Counted from the stretch's first letter, positions 1 to 9,959 are shown. The stretch: DNA of 64,000 bases from Tenrec ecaudatus (GCF_050624435.1 NC_134537.1:124100086-124164085), one strand, 5' to 3'. Numbers and translations: made by a program. The notes: generated from the sequence alone by a model not told the origin.

Positions 1-50
1 CCTGGAACAAGACCTAGGGAATTCTACCATAAATATTATAGCCAACAAAG

Positions 51-128
51 CTCTATGGGGCAGTTCTGTTCTGTCATACAGGGTCACTATGCATTGACAT
101 TTATCAGACACAACACCACCACCACCAC
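51..128 (+). repeat. AfroSINE, 3' part only
   Basis: The stretch reads like the last third of an AfroSINE: a CTATGGGGCAGTTCTGT-type motif, an imperfect form of the 'tatagggtcgctatgagt' segment, and an ACC/ACA-rich tail. The tRNA-like head is absent. It sits just upstream of the retrocopy's target-site duplication. Confidence 0.6.
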
Positions 129-173
129 TTCTGACCTTACTTCTGCCCCTTTCCTTCGCAAGTGCCAATTATT

Positions 174-769
174 ATTTTTTATTTTTAGATATCAAAGTTT
201 ATTGGTGGTTAATAGGGTCAGTATGAAGAAAGTGGGGGATGGAGGGTAGAGGTGATGGAAAAACTACAAGGATCATGGAATGTTAGCTTTCAAACAGGTT
301 TTTATAATTGCTGTCAATAAGACTTAAACCTGTAAATAACTGAACAGGCAAAAGTTGTGAGATAGATACAAGAGGGCTTCAAAAAGTTTGTGGGAAACTT
401 CCATTATTTTCAGATTTGTTTGGAGTCATCACTGGGGCTTTTTCTTGCTTCTGGTTCCTTTGTTGGTCTGCTCTTGCACCTGCATGACCAGGGCCAGGGC
501 CTTCTTGAAAGCTTTCAGGTAATTGAGAAGCTTGTCTACAGTGGGTTCTGCTTTGTTCTCAATTTTCTCCAGGTTGTAGTCTGGCTGCTTGGCCATCTCG
601 GGAGAGCTTAAGTCAGGTTGGCCCTTGCTGTGAGCTGAAGATGTTCTAGGAGTCTCAGGGAGGAGGCACCGCTGGGCGCGCCGACTACACAGTGCTCAGG
701 CTGCTGGCGCTTCTCTGGCACCACGCCCCAGGCCCAGCAGGTAAGAACCACGGTATGACCTTCACTTCC
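174..769 (-). pseudogene. processed retrocopy of an unidentified short-ORF mRNA
   Basis: The block is flanked by near-identical 17-bp repeats, CGCAAGTGCCAATTATT at 157-173 and CGCAAGTACCAATTCTT at 770-786, as expected for an L1-mobilised cDNA. Read on the minus strand, it has a GC-rich 5' part (about 640-769), an open frame, an AATAAA near 199-204, and a degraded A-rich tail at the left edge. No introns are visible. The frame from the ATG at 594-596 to the TGA at 429-431 codes for 55 residues, beginning MAKQPDYNLEKIENKAEP and ending SRKKKPQ-like in lysine. It stays open upstream of that ATG for at least 20 codons, so the parent protein may be longer. I do not recognise the parent gene. Whether this copy is expressed cannot be judged from sequence. 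Confidence 0.6.
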
Positions 770-854
770 CGCAAGTACCAATTCTTAATAAACATTTTGT
801 GCCCTAAGCTCTGTCTCAGCACCTGTTCCCGGAGGACTCAACCTGCAATGCTCA

Positions 855-937
855 TCTAGGGTCACAGGGCAATTAAGTGGTGATGCCACAGTTCAAACCC
901 TAACAGTCTGATGTCAGAGTGTGTCTTAGTACTATGG
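855..937 (+). repeat. MIR fragment, 3' part
   Basis: The sequence contains the MIR-like succession 'ggtcacagggcaattaagtgg', then 'gttcaaaccctaacagtctgatg', matching the distal part of MIR on the plus strand. It is heavily diverged. Confidence 0.55.
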
Positions 938-1041
938 AATGTTGTCTCCAAATTTAAAACCAAATGTAAGAAAAATCTATACAGTGGTTAAAAATAATTA
1001 TTTTGAATATATGAAATTTTATCTTTAACTTGTTTTATAGA

Positions 1042-1100
1042 AGCTTTATTGAGATCTGATTCATTTACCATAAAATGCATTCTTCTAAAGTATGCTTACT
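1042..1100 (-). repeat. old L1 fragment
   Basis: 'gctttattgagatctgattcatttaccataaaatgcattctt' resembles the antisense of an old L1 end (poly-T-side 'gctttattgagatataattcacataccataaaat'). It is short and diverged. Confidence 0.4.
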
Positions 1101-1164
1101 TCTCAATGTTTGTTTTCAAACATACTCATAGAGCAGTGTTCTGTTCTTTTGTGCATAAGGTCAT

Positions 1165-1590
1165 TATGGGTTGGAACCGATTCAATGCCACCTAGCAACA
1201 TCCTCAGCATACAGATTGCATAAGTGTGGTGTGAGGATACAACCCTGACGTACACCTTTCCTGATTTTAAACCATGCAGTATTCCCTTTTCCTCTTAGCG
1301 CAACTGGCTCTTGATCCATGTAAAAGTTCTGCATAAGAACAATGAAGGGTTCTGGAATTCCTATTCTTCTCAAGGTTCTCCATATTTTTATGATCCTTTC
1401 AGTTAAATGGCTTTGCATAGTCATTAAAAAACAAGCAAACATCTGTCTGGTATTCTCTGCTTTCGGCCAAGACCCAACTGACATCAGCAATGATGTCTGA
1501 TCTTCCACTTGCTCTTCTGAATCTCTTGCAGCTCCCTGTCAAAGTACTGTTGCAACCAAAGTACTCTTGCATGATCTTCAGCAAAATTTT
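1165..1590 (-). mobile_element. RTE-clade LINE fragment, reverse-transcriptase domain
   Basis: On the minus strand the frame at 1182-1508 encodes the diagnostic run KGVRQGCILTPHLCNLYAED. This corresponds to the RTE/BovB reverse-transcriptase motif KGVRQGCILSPxLFNLYAE just ahead of the catalytic region. Upstream are MGIPE/LxxNFYMDQE-like residues, also typical of the clade. A second overlapping frame (1399-1584) continues the homology, which shows at least one frameshift. The fragment ends before the catalytic aspartates and is dead. Confidence 0.85.
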
Positions 1591-1599
1591 ACTTGTTTG

Positions 1600-1691
1600 C
1601 GATATAAATTATATTCTATAATTTTCACATTTGTTGGGATACCTTTGTTTGGAAAGGATGCAAATATGGATTCTTACAATCAGTTGGCCAA
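1600..1691 (+). mobile_element. RTE-type 3' fragment, left part (split by insertion)
   Basis: The segment 'tttgttgggatacc...gcaaatatggattcttacaatcagttggccaa' recurs, uninterrupted, at about 6385-6450. Its continuation ('gtagctgtcttccaaatttcttg') appears at 4653, on the far side of the R retroposons. The last 13 bases (1679-1691) are the left target-site duplication of the sense R copy. Confidence 0.7.
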
Positions 1692-2319
1692 CAGCGAGAA
1701 GGGAACAAGTGATTTAAAATTGATGAGGGGGGCATGGATGACTGGTGGGATTTGATCAAGTGTAATGTAGCTGAGAAGAATTAGTGAAACCTGAATGAAG
1801 GTTGTACATGATAGTGGGACAAGAGGAAAGTAAAATGAAATAGAGGAAAGAACTAGGAGGCAAAGGGCATTTATGGAGCTCTAAATACAGGCATGTGCAT
1901 ATGTAAATATATTTATATATAATGATAGGGGAAAAGATCTAAGTACATATATGTTACATATAAGGTAGCAGATAGACACTGGGCTTCTACTCAAGTACTC
2001 TCTCAACACAAGAACTTCTTTTTTTCCTAATAACTTGGCATTCTGTGATGCTCACCTTCCCAACACAATCACTGAAGACAAAATGGGTACATAAGCAAAT
2101 GTGATGAAGAAAGCTGATGGTGTCCAGCTATCAAAAGATATAGAATCTGGGGTCTTAAAGGCTTGAAGATAAACAAGTGACCATCTAGCTCATAAGCAAC
2201 AAAGCCCACATGGAAGAAGCATACCAGCCTGTGTGATCATGAGTTGATGGGATCAGGTATCAGACATCAAAGACCCAGAACAAAAAATACCCCCCTGACA
2301 CTATCATGATCCCAATTCT
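1692..2319 (+). mobile_element. R retroposon copy A (sense), left part
   Basis: Sense-strand R retroposon, 5'-truncated, continuing at 4171 beyond an inserted antisense copy. It carries the family's internal succession: 'catgatagtgggacaagaggaaag', 'gggcatttatggagctctaaa', 'ggggtcttaaaggcttgaagataaacaagtgacc' and 'caaagcccacatggaagaagca'. Against copy K it lacks roughly 170 bp before 'ctatcatgatcccaattct'. The outer TSDs are ATCAGTTGGCCAA (1679-1691) and ATTAGTTGGCCAA (4640-4652). Confidence 0.85.
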
Positions 2320-4155
2320 TTTTTTTCTCAAACGTTTTATTAGGTAGGGGCTCATACAACTCTTATCATAATCCATACATACATCAATTGTGTAAAACAC
2401 ATCTGTACATTCTTTGCCCTCATCATTTTCAAAGCATTTGCTCTCCACTTAAGCCCTTGGCATCAGGTCCTCTTTTTTTCCCCCTCCATCCCTACTCCCC
2501 CCTCCCTCATGAGCCCTTGATAGTTTATAAATTATTATTTTGTCATATCTTGCCCTGTCCGATGTCTCCCTTCATCCCCTTTTCTGTTGTCCGTCCCCCA
2601 GGGAGGAGGTCACATGTAGATCCTTGTAATCGGTTCCCTCTTTCAAACCCACTCACCCTCCACCCTCCCAGTATCGCCCCTCACACCCCTGGTCCTGAAG
2701 GCATCATCCAACCTGGATTCCCTGTGCCTCCAGCTCCTATCTGCACCAGTGTACATCCTGGATCCAGCCAGACTTGCAAGGTAGAATTCGGATCATGATA
2801 TTGGGGGCGGAGCAGGAGGGGAGGAAGGATTTAGGAACTGGAGGAAAGCTGTATTCTTCATCAGTGCTACATTGCACCCTGACTGACTCATCTCCTCCCC
2901 TAGCCCTCTCTGCAAGGGGATCTCCAGTGGTCGAGACAAATGGGCTTTGGGTCTCCACTCTGTACTTCTCCCTTCATTCACTATGGTAAGATTTTTTTGT
3001 TCTGATGATGTCTTGTACCTGATCCCTTCAACACCTCGTGATCGCACAGGCTGGTGTGCTTCTTCCATGTGGGTTTTGTTGCTTCTGAGCTAGATGGCCG
3101 CTTGTTCACCTTCAAGCCTTTAAGACCCCAGATGCTATACCTTTTTATAGCTGGGCATCATCAGCTTTCTTCACCACATTTGCTTATTCACCCACTTTGT
3201 CTTCAGTGGTTGTGTAGGAAAGGTGAACATCATAGAATGCCAAGTTATTAGAAAAAATAAGTTCTTGTGTTGAGAGAGTGCTTGAGTAGAAGCCCAGTGT
3301 CCTTCCGTCACCTTAATACTAAACATATATATATACATGCACATAGATATATTTCCCCATCCTCATATATATTTGCATATGTACATGTCTTTGTCTAGAC
3401 CTCTATAAATGCCCTTTGCCTCCCCGCTCTTTCCTCTATTTCCCTTGACTTTCCTCCTGTCCCATTATCATGCTCCATCCCCACCTGGGTTTCAGCAATA
3501 CCTCTTCGTTACATTACCCTTGATCATGCCCTACCAGGCCTCCCACACCCACCACACCACTGATTTGGATCACTTGTTGTTCCCTTGTCCCTGGGTTTGT
3601 TAACACCACTTCCTTACCCACCACCTCCCCCTATCTAATTTCCCCCTGTTGTTTTTCCCCCTGTCGGTCCTATTGTTTTTCTCCAAATTGTTCATCCAGG
3701 CTATCTAATTTAGACAGACCTGCGGAGATAATAACATGTACAAAAACAAGACAGAGCAAAACCAAGTAACAATATACAACAAAACAACAACAACAAACCA
3801 CTGACAAAGATCAAAACAAAACACAACAAGAAAGAAAAGCTTGTAGTTAGTTCAAGGATTGTTTATTGGCCCTTAGGAGCGTTTTCCAGTCCAGTCTGTT
3901 GGGGCACCACGCCCTGCCCTCAAAGTCCACCTTCAGCATTCCCTGGGGACCTTGCCGCTCCATTCCCTTGCTGTTATTACCCTGCGCTCTTCCAGTGCTT
4001 TGCTTTGGTGTGGTGGGATCAGGTCGGTGGGAATTCCTACACTGTGTCTCCGGTGCTGCCCCCTGCAGGGCCATGGGTCAGTGAGGGATGTCATGTCTCA
4101 TAGTGGGTCTGGCCATGTGGTCCTCTCTGTGGACTGGCTGCTCTCATTGGGGTCA
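2320..4155 (-). mobile_element. R retroposon copy B (antisense, 1836 bp) nested in copy A
   Basis: The insert is bounded by perfect 15-bp duplications CATGATCCCAATTCT at 2305-2319 and 4156-4170. On the minus strand it ends in ...CCTAATAAAACGTTTGAGAAAA, a poly-A-type 3' end with AATAAA. No reverse transcriptase, gag or protease motif is visible. The minus frame at 3847-4074 (75 codons) ends KTLLRANKQSLN-stop, and the same C-terminal frame is intact in copy D, so it may be a residual coding end. Bases 3720-3840 are the AAC/ACAA-rich stretch typical of the family (GTT-rich in sense). Flanking copy A resumes exactly at the duplicated site. Confidence 0.88.
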
Positions 4156-4170
4156 CATGATCCCAATTCT

Positions 4171-4639
4171 ATCTTACTAATATGGCTAGATCAAAGCATG
4201 TACATGGGTACAGATAAGAACTTGAAACACAGGGAACCCAGGACAGATAAACCCCTCAGGTCCAACACTGAGAGGAGCAATACCAGAAGGGTAAGGGTAA
4301 GGTGGGGGGATAGAGGGAGAATTGGTGTCAATGATAGATATATAACTCCCTCCTTGGGGACAAACAGTAGAAAAGTGAGTGAAGGGAGATAGCAGTCAGT
4401 ATAAGACATGAAAAAGGAAACAAACATAAATTATCAGGATTTCATGAGGGAGGGAGAGTGGAGGAGGGGGCAAATGAGCTGATACCAAGGCTTCAGGTAG
4501 AAAGAAAATGCTTTGAAAATGAGGACAGCAACATATGCACAAATGTGCTTGACACAGTGGATGTATGTATGGATTATGATAAGAGCTATAAGAGTCCCCA
4601 ATAATTTTTTTTAAAAAAACCCAAGAAACAAAAAACACG
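4171..4639 (+). mobile_element. R retroposon copy A (sense), right part with 3' end
   Basis: This continues the sense copy after the nested insert: 'gtacagataagaacttgaaacacagggaaccc', then 'atgtatgtatggattatgataagagctataagagtccccaataat', then an A-rich tail to 4639. The second copy of copy A's target-site duplication begins at 4640. Confidence 0.85.
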
Positions 4640-4815
4640 ATTAGTTGGCCAAGTAGCTGTCTTCCAAATTTCTTGCTTTTATTGAGTTTTATTGTAGATA
4701 CCCCTTATCAGAATCCCCAATTTTCCACTTCACTGAAATCTTTTTGTTTATTTGTTGGATCATGGCTCTATAGCACCTAAAAATAACAACAGCAAAAATA
4801 AAGCTACAGGTAATA
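4640..4815 (+). mobile_element. RTE-type 3' fragment, right part
   Basis: This resumes the fragment begun at 1600: 'gtagctgtcttccaaatttcttg...cccttatcagaatccccaattttccac', ending 'ctctatagcacctaaaaataacaacagc'. That CACCTAAC(AAC)n-style tail is the 3' end of afrotherian RTE and of AfroSINE. The uninterrupted paralogue is at 6385-6645. Confidence 0.7.
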
Positions 4816-5059
4816 TCATACTTCAAGTTGGAAGACTGCATTGGCCCCAGTCCCTAAGCTATGCTCTTTGAAGAAGCAAACAGCAATTCTATTGGCACAC
4901 GGGTGGCTGGGTGCATGTGTAACCATGATCTCATCAGGGATACTTCACTGCCCTTGCCGATGCTGAAATTAGTTACCATCATCTAGTTACCATCATCTAA
5001 GAGACCAACTCTCTGAATTTCACCAAATCTTATCAAAGCTTACGCTTGTTCAAATAATA

Positions 5060-5470
5060 TTTTCCAGTACTCCCACTTCTGGAAATCTATCCTAAGAGGA
5101 AAATGTTACACAAATTAGGGGGATGGAGTCAAATTATTTGTCCATTGTACACAGTTTATAGAAGTTCATTTAAAATATGAACAGAATTTTTATCCACTTA
5201 AGGGGATTTGTTAACTGAATCATGGCCCATTGCAGAATAGCATACCTCCACTAACAACTATTAATAATAGGGAAAATGCCTGCTATAACATTAAACATAA
5301 AACCACACAATAAAAGTGTATCTGTGACTATGTAAAATATGCACATATGGATCAGGATGAAAAGGAAATCTAGAAAAATGAAAACAGTTGCTGCAACAGG
5401 ATGTTGGAGTGGAGAATTATTTTCACTCTCCAGAGTTCCTTTATTATTGTCAAATGTCGTCTTTTACAAT
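5060..5470 (+). repeat. old L1 (L1M-type) 3' fragment
   Basis: The text 'ttccagtactcccacttctggaaatctatcctaagaggaaaatg' and the following 'aatcatggcccattgcagaatagca' match the end of L1 ORF2 and the 3' UTR of old mammalian L1. The fragment is diverged by substitutions and small indels, and no long frame remains. Confidence 0.6.
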
Positions 5471-5576
5471 AAGTTGGAATTGGTGGGAAATATGCTCATA
5501 TCTTTCTCTTGCCAGTAAAACTTCACATCCACAAGGGGAGGTATAATATACAACTTTTATGAAGAGCATGAACCAT

Positions 5577-5695
5577 ACAGATCTAGCTTTTAATTCTGGC
5601 TAGGTCCCTCTGTCACCTCCATTTCCACAACTGTCACCTCCATTTCCACAACTTGTTAATACCATCTACTTTATAAGGTTCCTGTAAGGATGGAT
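5577..5695 (+). repeat. MIR fragment with an internal 21-bp duplication
   Basis: The MIR core reads 'tctagcttttaattctggctaggtccctctgtcacctccatttccacaa'. The 21-mer CTGTCACCTCCATTTCCACAA is then repeated exactly (5610-5630 and 5631-5651). The exact repeat inside an old element points to a recent slippage event. Confidence 0.55.
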
Positions 5696-5720
5696 TGTCT
5701 AGCATCAGATAGTTGTCCTT

Positions 5721-6155
5721 ATTGATGTCGGTAGGTGCCATCCAGTCAGTAATGACCCATAGAGACCCTATGGACAGCAGAAAAAAACCCACCTGGTCCT
5801 GTATCCTTCTCATAATTGTTCCTCTGCTTCAGCCCATTGGTGCAGCCACTGTGCCAATCTACCTCATCCAGCACCGTCCTCTTTATCACTACCCCTCCAC
5901 TTGACCAAGCATGATGTCCTGTTCTAGGGACTATCCTCCTCTAACAACATGTCCAAAGTATGTGAGACAAAGTCTCTCTATCCTTGCTTCTAAGGAACAT
6001 TCCTGCTGTACTTCTTCCAAGATATAGCTGGGGGTTTTGGTTTTGGCAGTCCATGGGACACTCAGCATTCTTTGCCAACCCCATAGCTGAAATGCATCAT
6101 TTTTCCTGGGTCTTCCTTATTCAGTGTCCAACTGTGGCATGCGTGGGAAGCCACT
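5721..6155 (-). mobile_element. RTE-clade LINE 3' region, antisense
   Basis: The plus strand starts 'gatgtcggtaggtgccatccagtcagtaatgacccatagagaccc', the reverse complement of the RTE 3' terminus. It continues 'ccaagcatgatgtcctgttctagggact', 'acatgtccaaagtatgtgagac' and 'cttccttattcagtgtccaac', ending near 'aaaataccatggcttgg'. These landmarks recur in order at 15208 and 28402. All frames are closed. Confidence 0.75.
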
Positions 6156-6319
6156 GAAAATACCATGGCTTGGGATTTCAGTTCTAGGCCCAATCTAAAA
6201 ACCACTCTACTCCATTATGTGGGATTACTGAGTAAGAGCCCAATCAACGAACAAGAAGAACAACAGATGAACTTTGCAAATTATTGTGTAGGACCTTCAA
6301 AATTAAAGAGAATAGCTAT

Positions 6320-6384
6320 TCATTGATATGAGATTTCCTTTGGAGGTGATGAAATGTTCTGGAATTAGGTAATGGTTGAATAGT
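6320..6384 (+). repeat. old L1 3'-UTR scrap
   Basis: 'tttggaggtgatgaaatgttctggaattaggtaatggttgaatagttttgtg' resembles the old L1 3'-UTR motif 'ggggtgatgaaaatgttctggaattag'. It is a short isolated fragment. Confidence 0.5.
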
Positions 6385-6645
6385 TTTGTGTTGTTGTTTG
6401 GAATGGGTACAAATATGGATCTCTTACCATCAGTTGGCCAAGAAGCTGTCTTCCAAATTTCTTGTCATAGATGAGTGAGTGCTTTTTTTTACTTTCTTTT
6501 TTTTCCAGATGAATGAGTGGTTTTATTGCAGATACTCCTTATCAGAGTCCCCAATTTTCCACTTTACTGAAATCCTTTGGTTTGTTTGTTGGAACCTGAC
6601 TCTATTGCACCTAACAACGACCACAACAGAGCTACGGATAACATC
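6385..6645 (+). mobile_element. RTE-type 3' fragment carrying the unoccupied target site
   Basis: This is homologous to 1600-1691 joined to 4640-4815. It contains 'tacaaatatggatctcttaccatcagttggccaagaagctgtcttccaaatttcttg' in one piece, so ATCAGTTGGCCAA (6429-6441) is an empty counterpart of copy A's insertion site. The tail is 'attgcacctaacaacgaccacaac'. A short T-rich duplication interrupts it near 6470-6510. Confidence 0.7.
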
Positions 6646-6784
6646 ATACTTCATGTGGGAAACTGAATCCTCAGAAGGGAGACAAGAACCAGGTATCAAT
6701 CCTCACTGTTTCTATTCAAAAAGAGAGGTTCTGGGCAGGACCCAAAGGGAAGAAATTTCTATGAAATGTATATGGACTTGAAAG

Positions 6785-7730
6785 GCACAAGTAATGTTGT
6801 CTTTATTCATAAATGAAAATATCATTTACATAGAAAATTCCAAATGATCTACAAAAAAGTTACTAGAACTAATAAGTGAGTTTATCAAGGTACAGAGTAT
6901 CGATCAATATAAGCAACTATGAATCAAAATTTTAAAAACTGAAATATCATAAAACATCTGAAATACTCTGGGAGAATTTAACAAAATAATACAAGACATG
7001 TTCATAGAAAATGATAAGACATTGCTGAAACAAAGAGCTAAGTAATACTCAGTGATTGCAAAACTCAATATTGTTAAGATATCAATAAGAGATCAATTCT
7101 CTCAATTTATCAGTGTGTTCAATACAATCTCAATCAAAATCCTAGCAAGTGTTTTTGTCAAAATCAATACATTGATTCTATCATTTATATAGAAATGCAA
7201 GAAACTTAGAATAGCTAAAAATATTTTGAAAATAAAGCACAAAGGAAGAGGACTCATAGTATCAAATTCAGTGTTTACTTTTATACAGTGTTCAAGATAA
7301 TGTGGTATTGTGATAAAGAAAGGTGTATAGATCAATGAGCAGAACAAAACCAAGCCCATTTCATTGAGTCAATTCTGCAGAGTCTTTATATAAGCCTACA
7401 CGTTTAAGATGAGTTATTTAGATAAAGCTCCAATTAATCTAATGAAGGAAAATCAAGTCTTTTTAATAAATGGTACATTTATTGCATCATACATTGCACA
7501 TGTACAAGTAATCACACAGGAAATATGACTCAAAGATAAGACAGCAGGAGAGCTTTGTGACCTTGGCTGAAGCAAAGATTTTATTGATGAGCAGACAAAG
7601 CGTAAGTCATGAAACCCCACAGAAAGAAAATCCTTAAGCAGCACTAATCAGAATGAAGACCTTCCGCTCACAAGGCACTAAGGAAATGGAGCCAGGCCAC
7701 TGATTTGAAGAAGACATTTGGGAAATGGGG
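6785..7730 (+). repeat. old L1, ORF2 C-terminal region (decayed)
   Basis: A-rich sequence follows the order of the distal part of L1 ORF2: 'tcaatacaatctcaatcaaaatcctagcaag', 'attctatcatttatatagaaatgcaagaaac', 'gtggtattgtgataaagaaaggtgtatagatcaatgagcagaac' and 'caagtctttttaataaatggtac'. Many stops and indels break every frame. The element seems to resume at 7915-8160 and 8340-9062 around two AfroSINEs. Confidence 0.7.
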
Positions 7731-7914
7731 GAGCCCTGGTGATGTTGTGGATTTTGTGCCACAGTGTTGGCAGTTCGAAACTACCATCTGCAATGAGGGA
7801 GAAAGAGAAGGCTTTCTACTCTGGTCAAAAGTCTTGGAAACCCAGAGGGACAGTTCCACTATGTCTTAGATGGTCGATATGAGTCAGAATTGTCTTGATG
7901 GCAGTGAGTGTTGG
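7731..7914 (+). repeat. AfroSINE inserted in L1
   Basis: Nearly full length: head 'gagccctggtgatgttgtgga', middle 'gaggctttctactc'-like, then 'agtcttggaaacccagagggacagttcc' and the end 'gatatgagtcagaattgtcttgatggcagtgagtg'. It lies within old L1 sequence and so is younger than it. Confidence 0.85.
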
Positions 7915-8160
7915 ATTTGCAAAATGCATATCTGAAGAAAGAACTGGATGTAAAATATAGAACTCTCCAAATTCAGTAATCGCAAGACAAAGTTTGGATC
8001 CCTCTTAAGAAAACAAAACCAAAAGATTTGTATAGAGATTTTCCTGAAGAAGACAAATGGATAGCAGATAGACGCGTCTAATAGAGGTTCACTGTTATTA
8101 GTCATTATGAAAAAGGAAATAGAAACACTCATGAGGAACCAATATATACATATTACCAAA
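7915..8160 (+). repeat. old L1, continuation
   Basis: 'tttcctgaagaagacaaatggatagcagatag...cactgttattagtcattatgaaaaaggaaatag' corresponds to the L1 ORF2 segment that follows 'ccaaagaagacatacaaatggcc'. It is interrupted at both ends by AfroSINEs. Confidence 0.6.
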
Positions 8161-8161
8161 C

Positions 8162-8330
8162 CTAGTGCCGTTAAGTCGGCTCACAGGGGCCCCGTGGAGG
8201 GTTTCAGATGCTGCAGGTCTTTATGGGGCTAGTCAGCCTCCCCTTTCTCCCACAGAGCACCTGTGGGTGTGAAATGCAGGCCTTATGCTGAGTTGCCCCA
8301 CACCGAGCCGCTGGTACTACCAGCGCTCCT
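8162..8330 (-). repeat. AfroSINE inserted in L1
   Basis: Antisense copy: 'gtgccgttaagtcggctcacaggggcc', then 'ggtctttatgg', 'cctttctcccacagagcacctg', and the head-side 'agccgctggtactaccagcgctcct'. It is diverged and lacks part of the 3' tail. Confidence 0.6.
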
Positions 8331-8339
8331 TGTTTCCAT

Positions 8340-9062
8340 GTTAGCCTGGCTGACATTTAAAACACTGTGAGGTCGACATGTAGATAAAGATGTGGAGCAC
8401 TTGAACGCTCATTCATTACTGTTGATATCCAATATGCCATACTGAATTGGGAAAATAGTTGAACAAATTCTTTAAAGTCCAAGATGCACACACCATGTCT
8501 ATAACTCACAATTTGATTTTTATGTTTTGTTTTTATTCACCCAAGAGAAAAGGAGCCATGGGCTCATACAAAGACCTGAGAGAAGGTTTCTTGCTGGTTG
8601 AGTCATCATAGACCCAGACTGGAAGCAGCCCAAATGCTCTTCATTTGGTGATTGGATATACCCAGTGCTATACATTCACGAAGTAGAATACTACTCAGTC
8701 ATAAAAGAAGGACCGAACTACTGAGTTTTTCAATGATAAAGCTGAATCTAAAATACCTCATGCTAAGTAAAAGCATCCAGAAACCACCATTCAGGTACTA
8801 ATTTCATTATCATGACTTTTTATACAGAGGTAAAAGTTTCTACAAAATCAGATCAATGACTGCCAGCATTGGAATCGTGGAAGGGCATTGATTGTACAGG
8901 GTCATGAAGGAATCTTGGGGGTGATAGAAATGTTCTAAATCTTGATGTGGTGGTTATACAACTATATACTCCAAACAAAAAACAATACTTAGAGGGGGTG
9001 AAAAGTATTTTTGCATGCTATACCTTTATAAACTTTAGAAATGTAATAAAGCTTAAAACAAA
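8340..9062 (+). repeat. old L1, ORF2 end and 3' UTR
   Basis: In order: 'agataaagatgtggagcacttgaacgctcattcattactg', 'actggaagcagcccaaatgctcttcatttggtgattgg', 'gaatactactcagtcataaaa', then the L1 3' tail 'gggggtgatagaaatgttctaaatcttgatgtggtggttatacaac' and a poly-A-like end 'gtaataaagcttaaaac'. The order confirms one old L1 spread over 6.8-9.06 kb. Confidence 0.75.
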
Positions 9063-9139
9063 CAAAGAGTTACAGCAGAGAGACCAGCGAGGTGACAGAG
9101 AAGACATGAGGTTTAAGCCAGGACAATGATTGCTGAATT

Positions 9140-9290
9140 AGTGATAAGCACCAATCAGACAGACTTGAGCTTGAATATGGCTTTGCTATCCTACTAGCTA
9201 TGTGATCTTAAGTAAGTTGCTTAACCTATGGATGAAAATGATACACATTTATATGCCTACTACAGTATCTGGAGGAGAGACGTTTAAGAG
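9140..9290 (+). repeat. MIR, tRNA-like head and core
   Basis: 'cagacttgagcttgaatatggctttgctatcctactagctatgtgatcttaagtaagttgcttaacc' is a clear MIR core on the plus strand, followed by 'tatatgcctactacag'. Confidence 0.75.
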
Positions 9291-9828
9291 GTCTTAAGCG
9301 TTTGAAAGGTCTAATGGTGTAATATGGTGATTAATGGGTTGTTGGAAGTAAGGAAACAAGAATGATTCACACAGGGACACAATAGAAGGCCGTGGTTAGA
9401 ATGGGAGGCAAATGTAACACAAGACTCAAATTAAAAAAAAGACTCAAATTCATAAGAGAGACCAGACTTATTGCACTAGTCGAGATTAGACAAATTCCTG
9501 AGACTATTGCCCTGATACCCCTCCAACTTCCTGGGGGTCACCTTCCAGCCAAATAATAGTTGGACCAGTAAAATAAACAGTAACTCTCACGAAGAATGTG
9601 CTTCTTTAAACAATCAACCAGATGGGACCAAAGGATCAACATTTACCCAGAAGCAATGATGAGAAGGAAGAAGGGGTGGGGGTGGGGGACGACAGGCGAG
9701 GTGGAAATGGGGAGAGCTTTGACACATTACAGGGGCTGAAACCATTGTCACAGAACCACTGGTGTGTGAATCGTTGAATGGGAATCTACTTTGCTGTGCA
9801 AGCTTTCACTTTTGTTTTAAAAAGCACA
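9291..9828. other. no gene seen; unique sequence
   Basis: The stretch holds a GGGGT run at 9675-9690 and a tandemly repeated 'aagactcaaatt' pair at 9421-9450. I see no recognisable repeat family, coding frame or RNA gene. Confidence 0.5.
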
Positions 9829-9841
9829 ATGAAATATATAT

Positions 9842-9945
9842 ATATATTTGTTTTATTTATCACTTTACTGGGGGGCTCTTACAAATCTTATGACAACCCA
9901 TCATTCAGTTATATTAAGCACGCTTGTACATATGCTGCCACCAGC
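9842..9945 (-). mobile_element. short, older R-like 3' end insertion with TSD
   Basis: The plus strand reads 'tttatcactttactggggggctcttacaaatcttatgacaaccc...aagcacgcttgtacatatgctgcc', a diverged form of the R 3' end ('attttattgggggctcatacaactcttatcacaatcc...aagcacatttgtacatttgttgcc'). Flanking repeats ATGAAATATATAT lie at 9829-9841 and 9946-9958. It is 5'-truncated to about 100 bp. Confidence 0.7.
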
Positions 9946-9959
9946 ATGAAATATATATT

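Noticed and set aside
7727-7914. tRNA gene suggested by the tRNA-like SINE head
   Set aside because: The head is the degenerate tRNA-derived part of an AfroSINE. It continues into the SINE body and does not fold as a standard tRNA with intact arms by eye.
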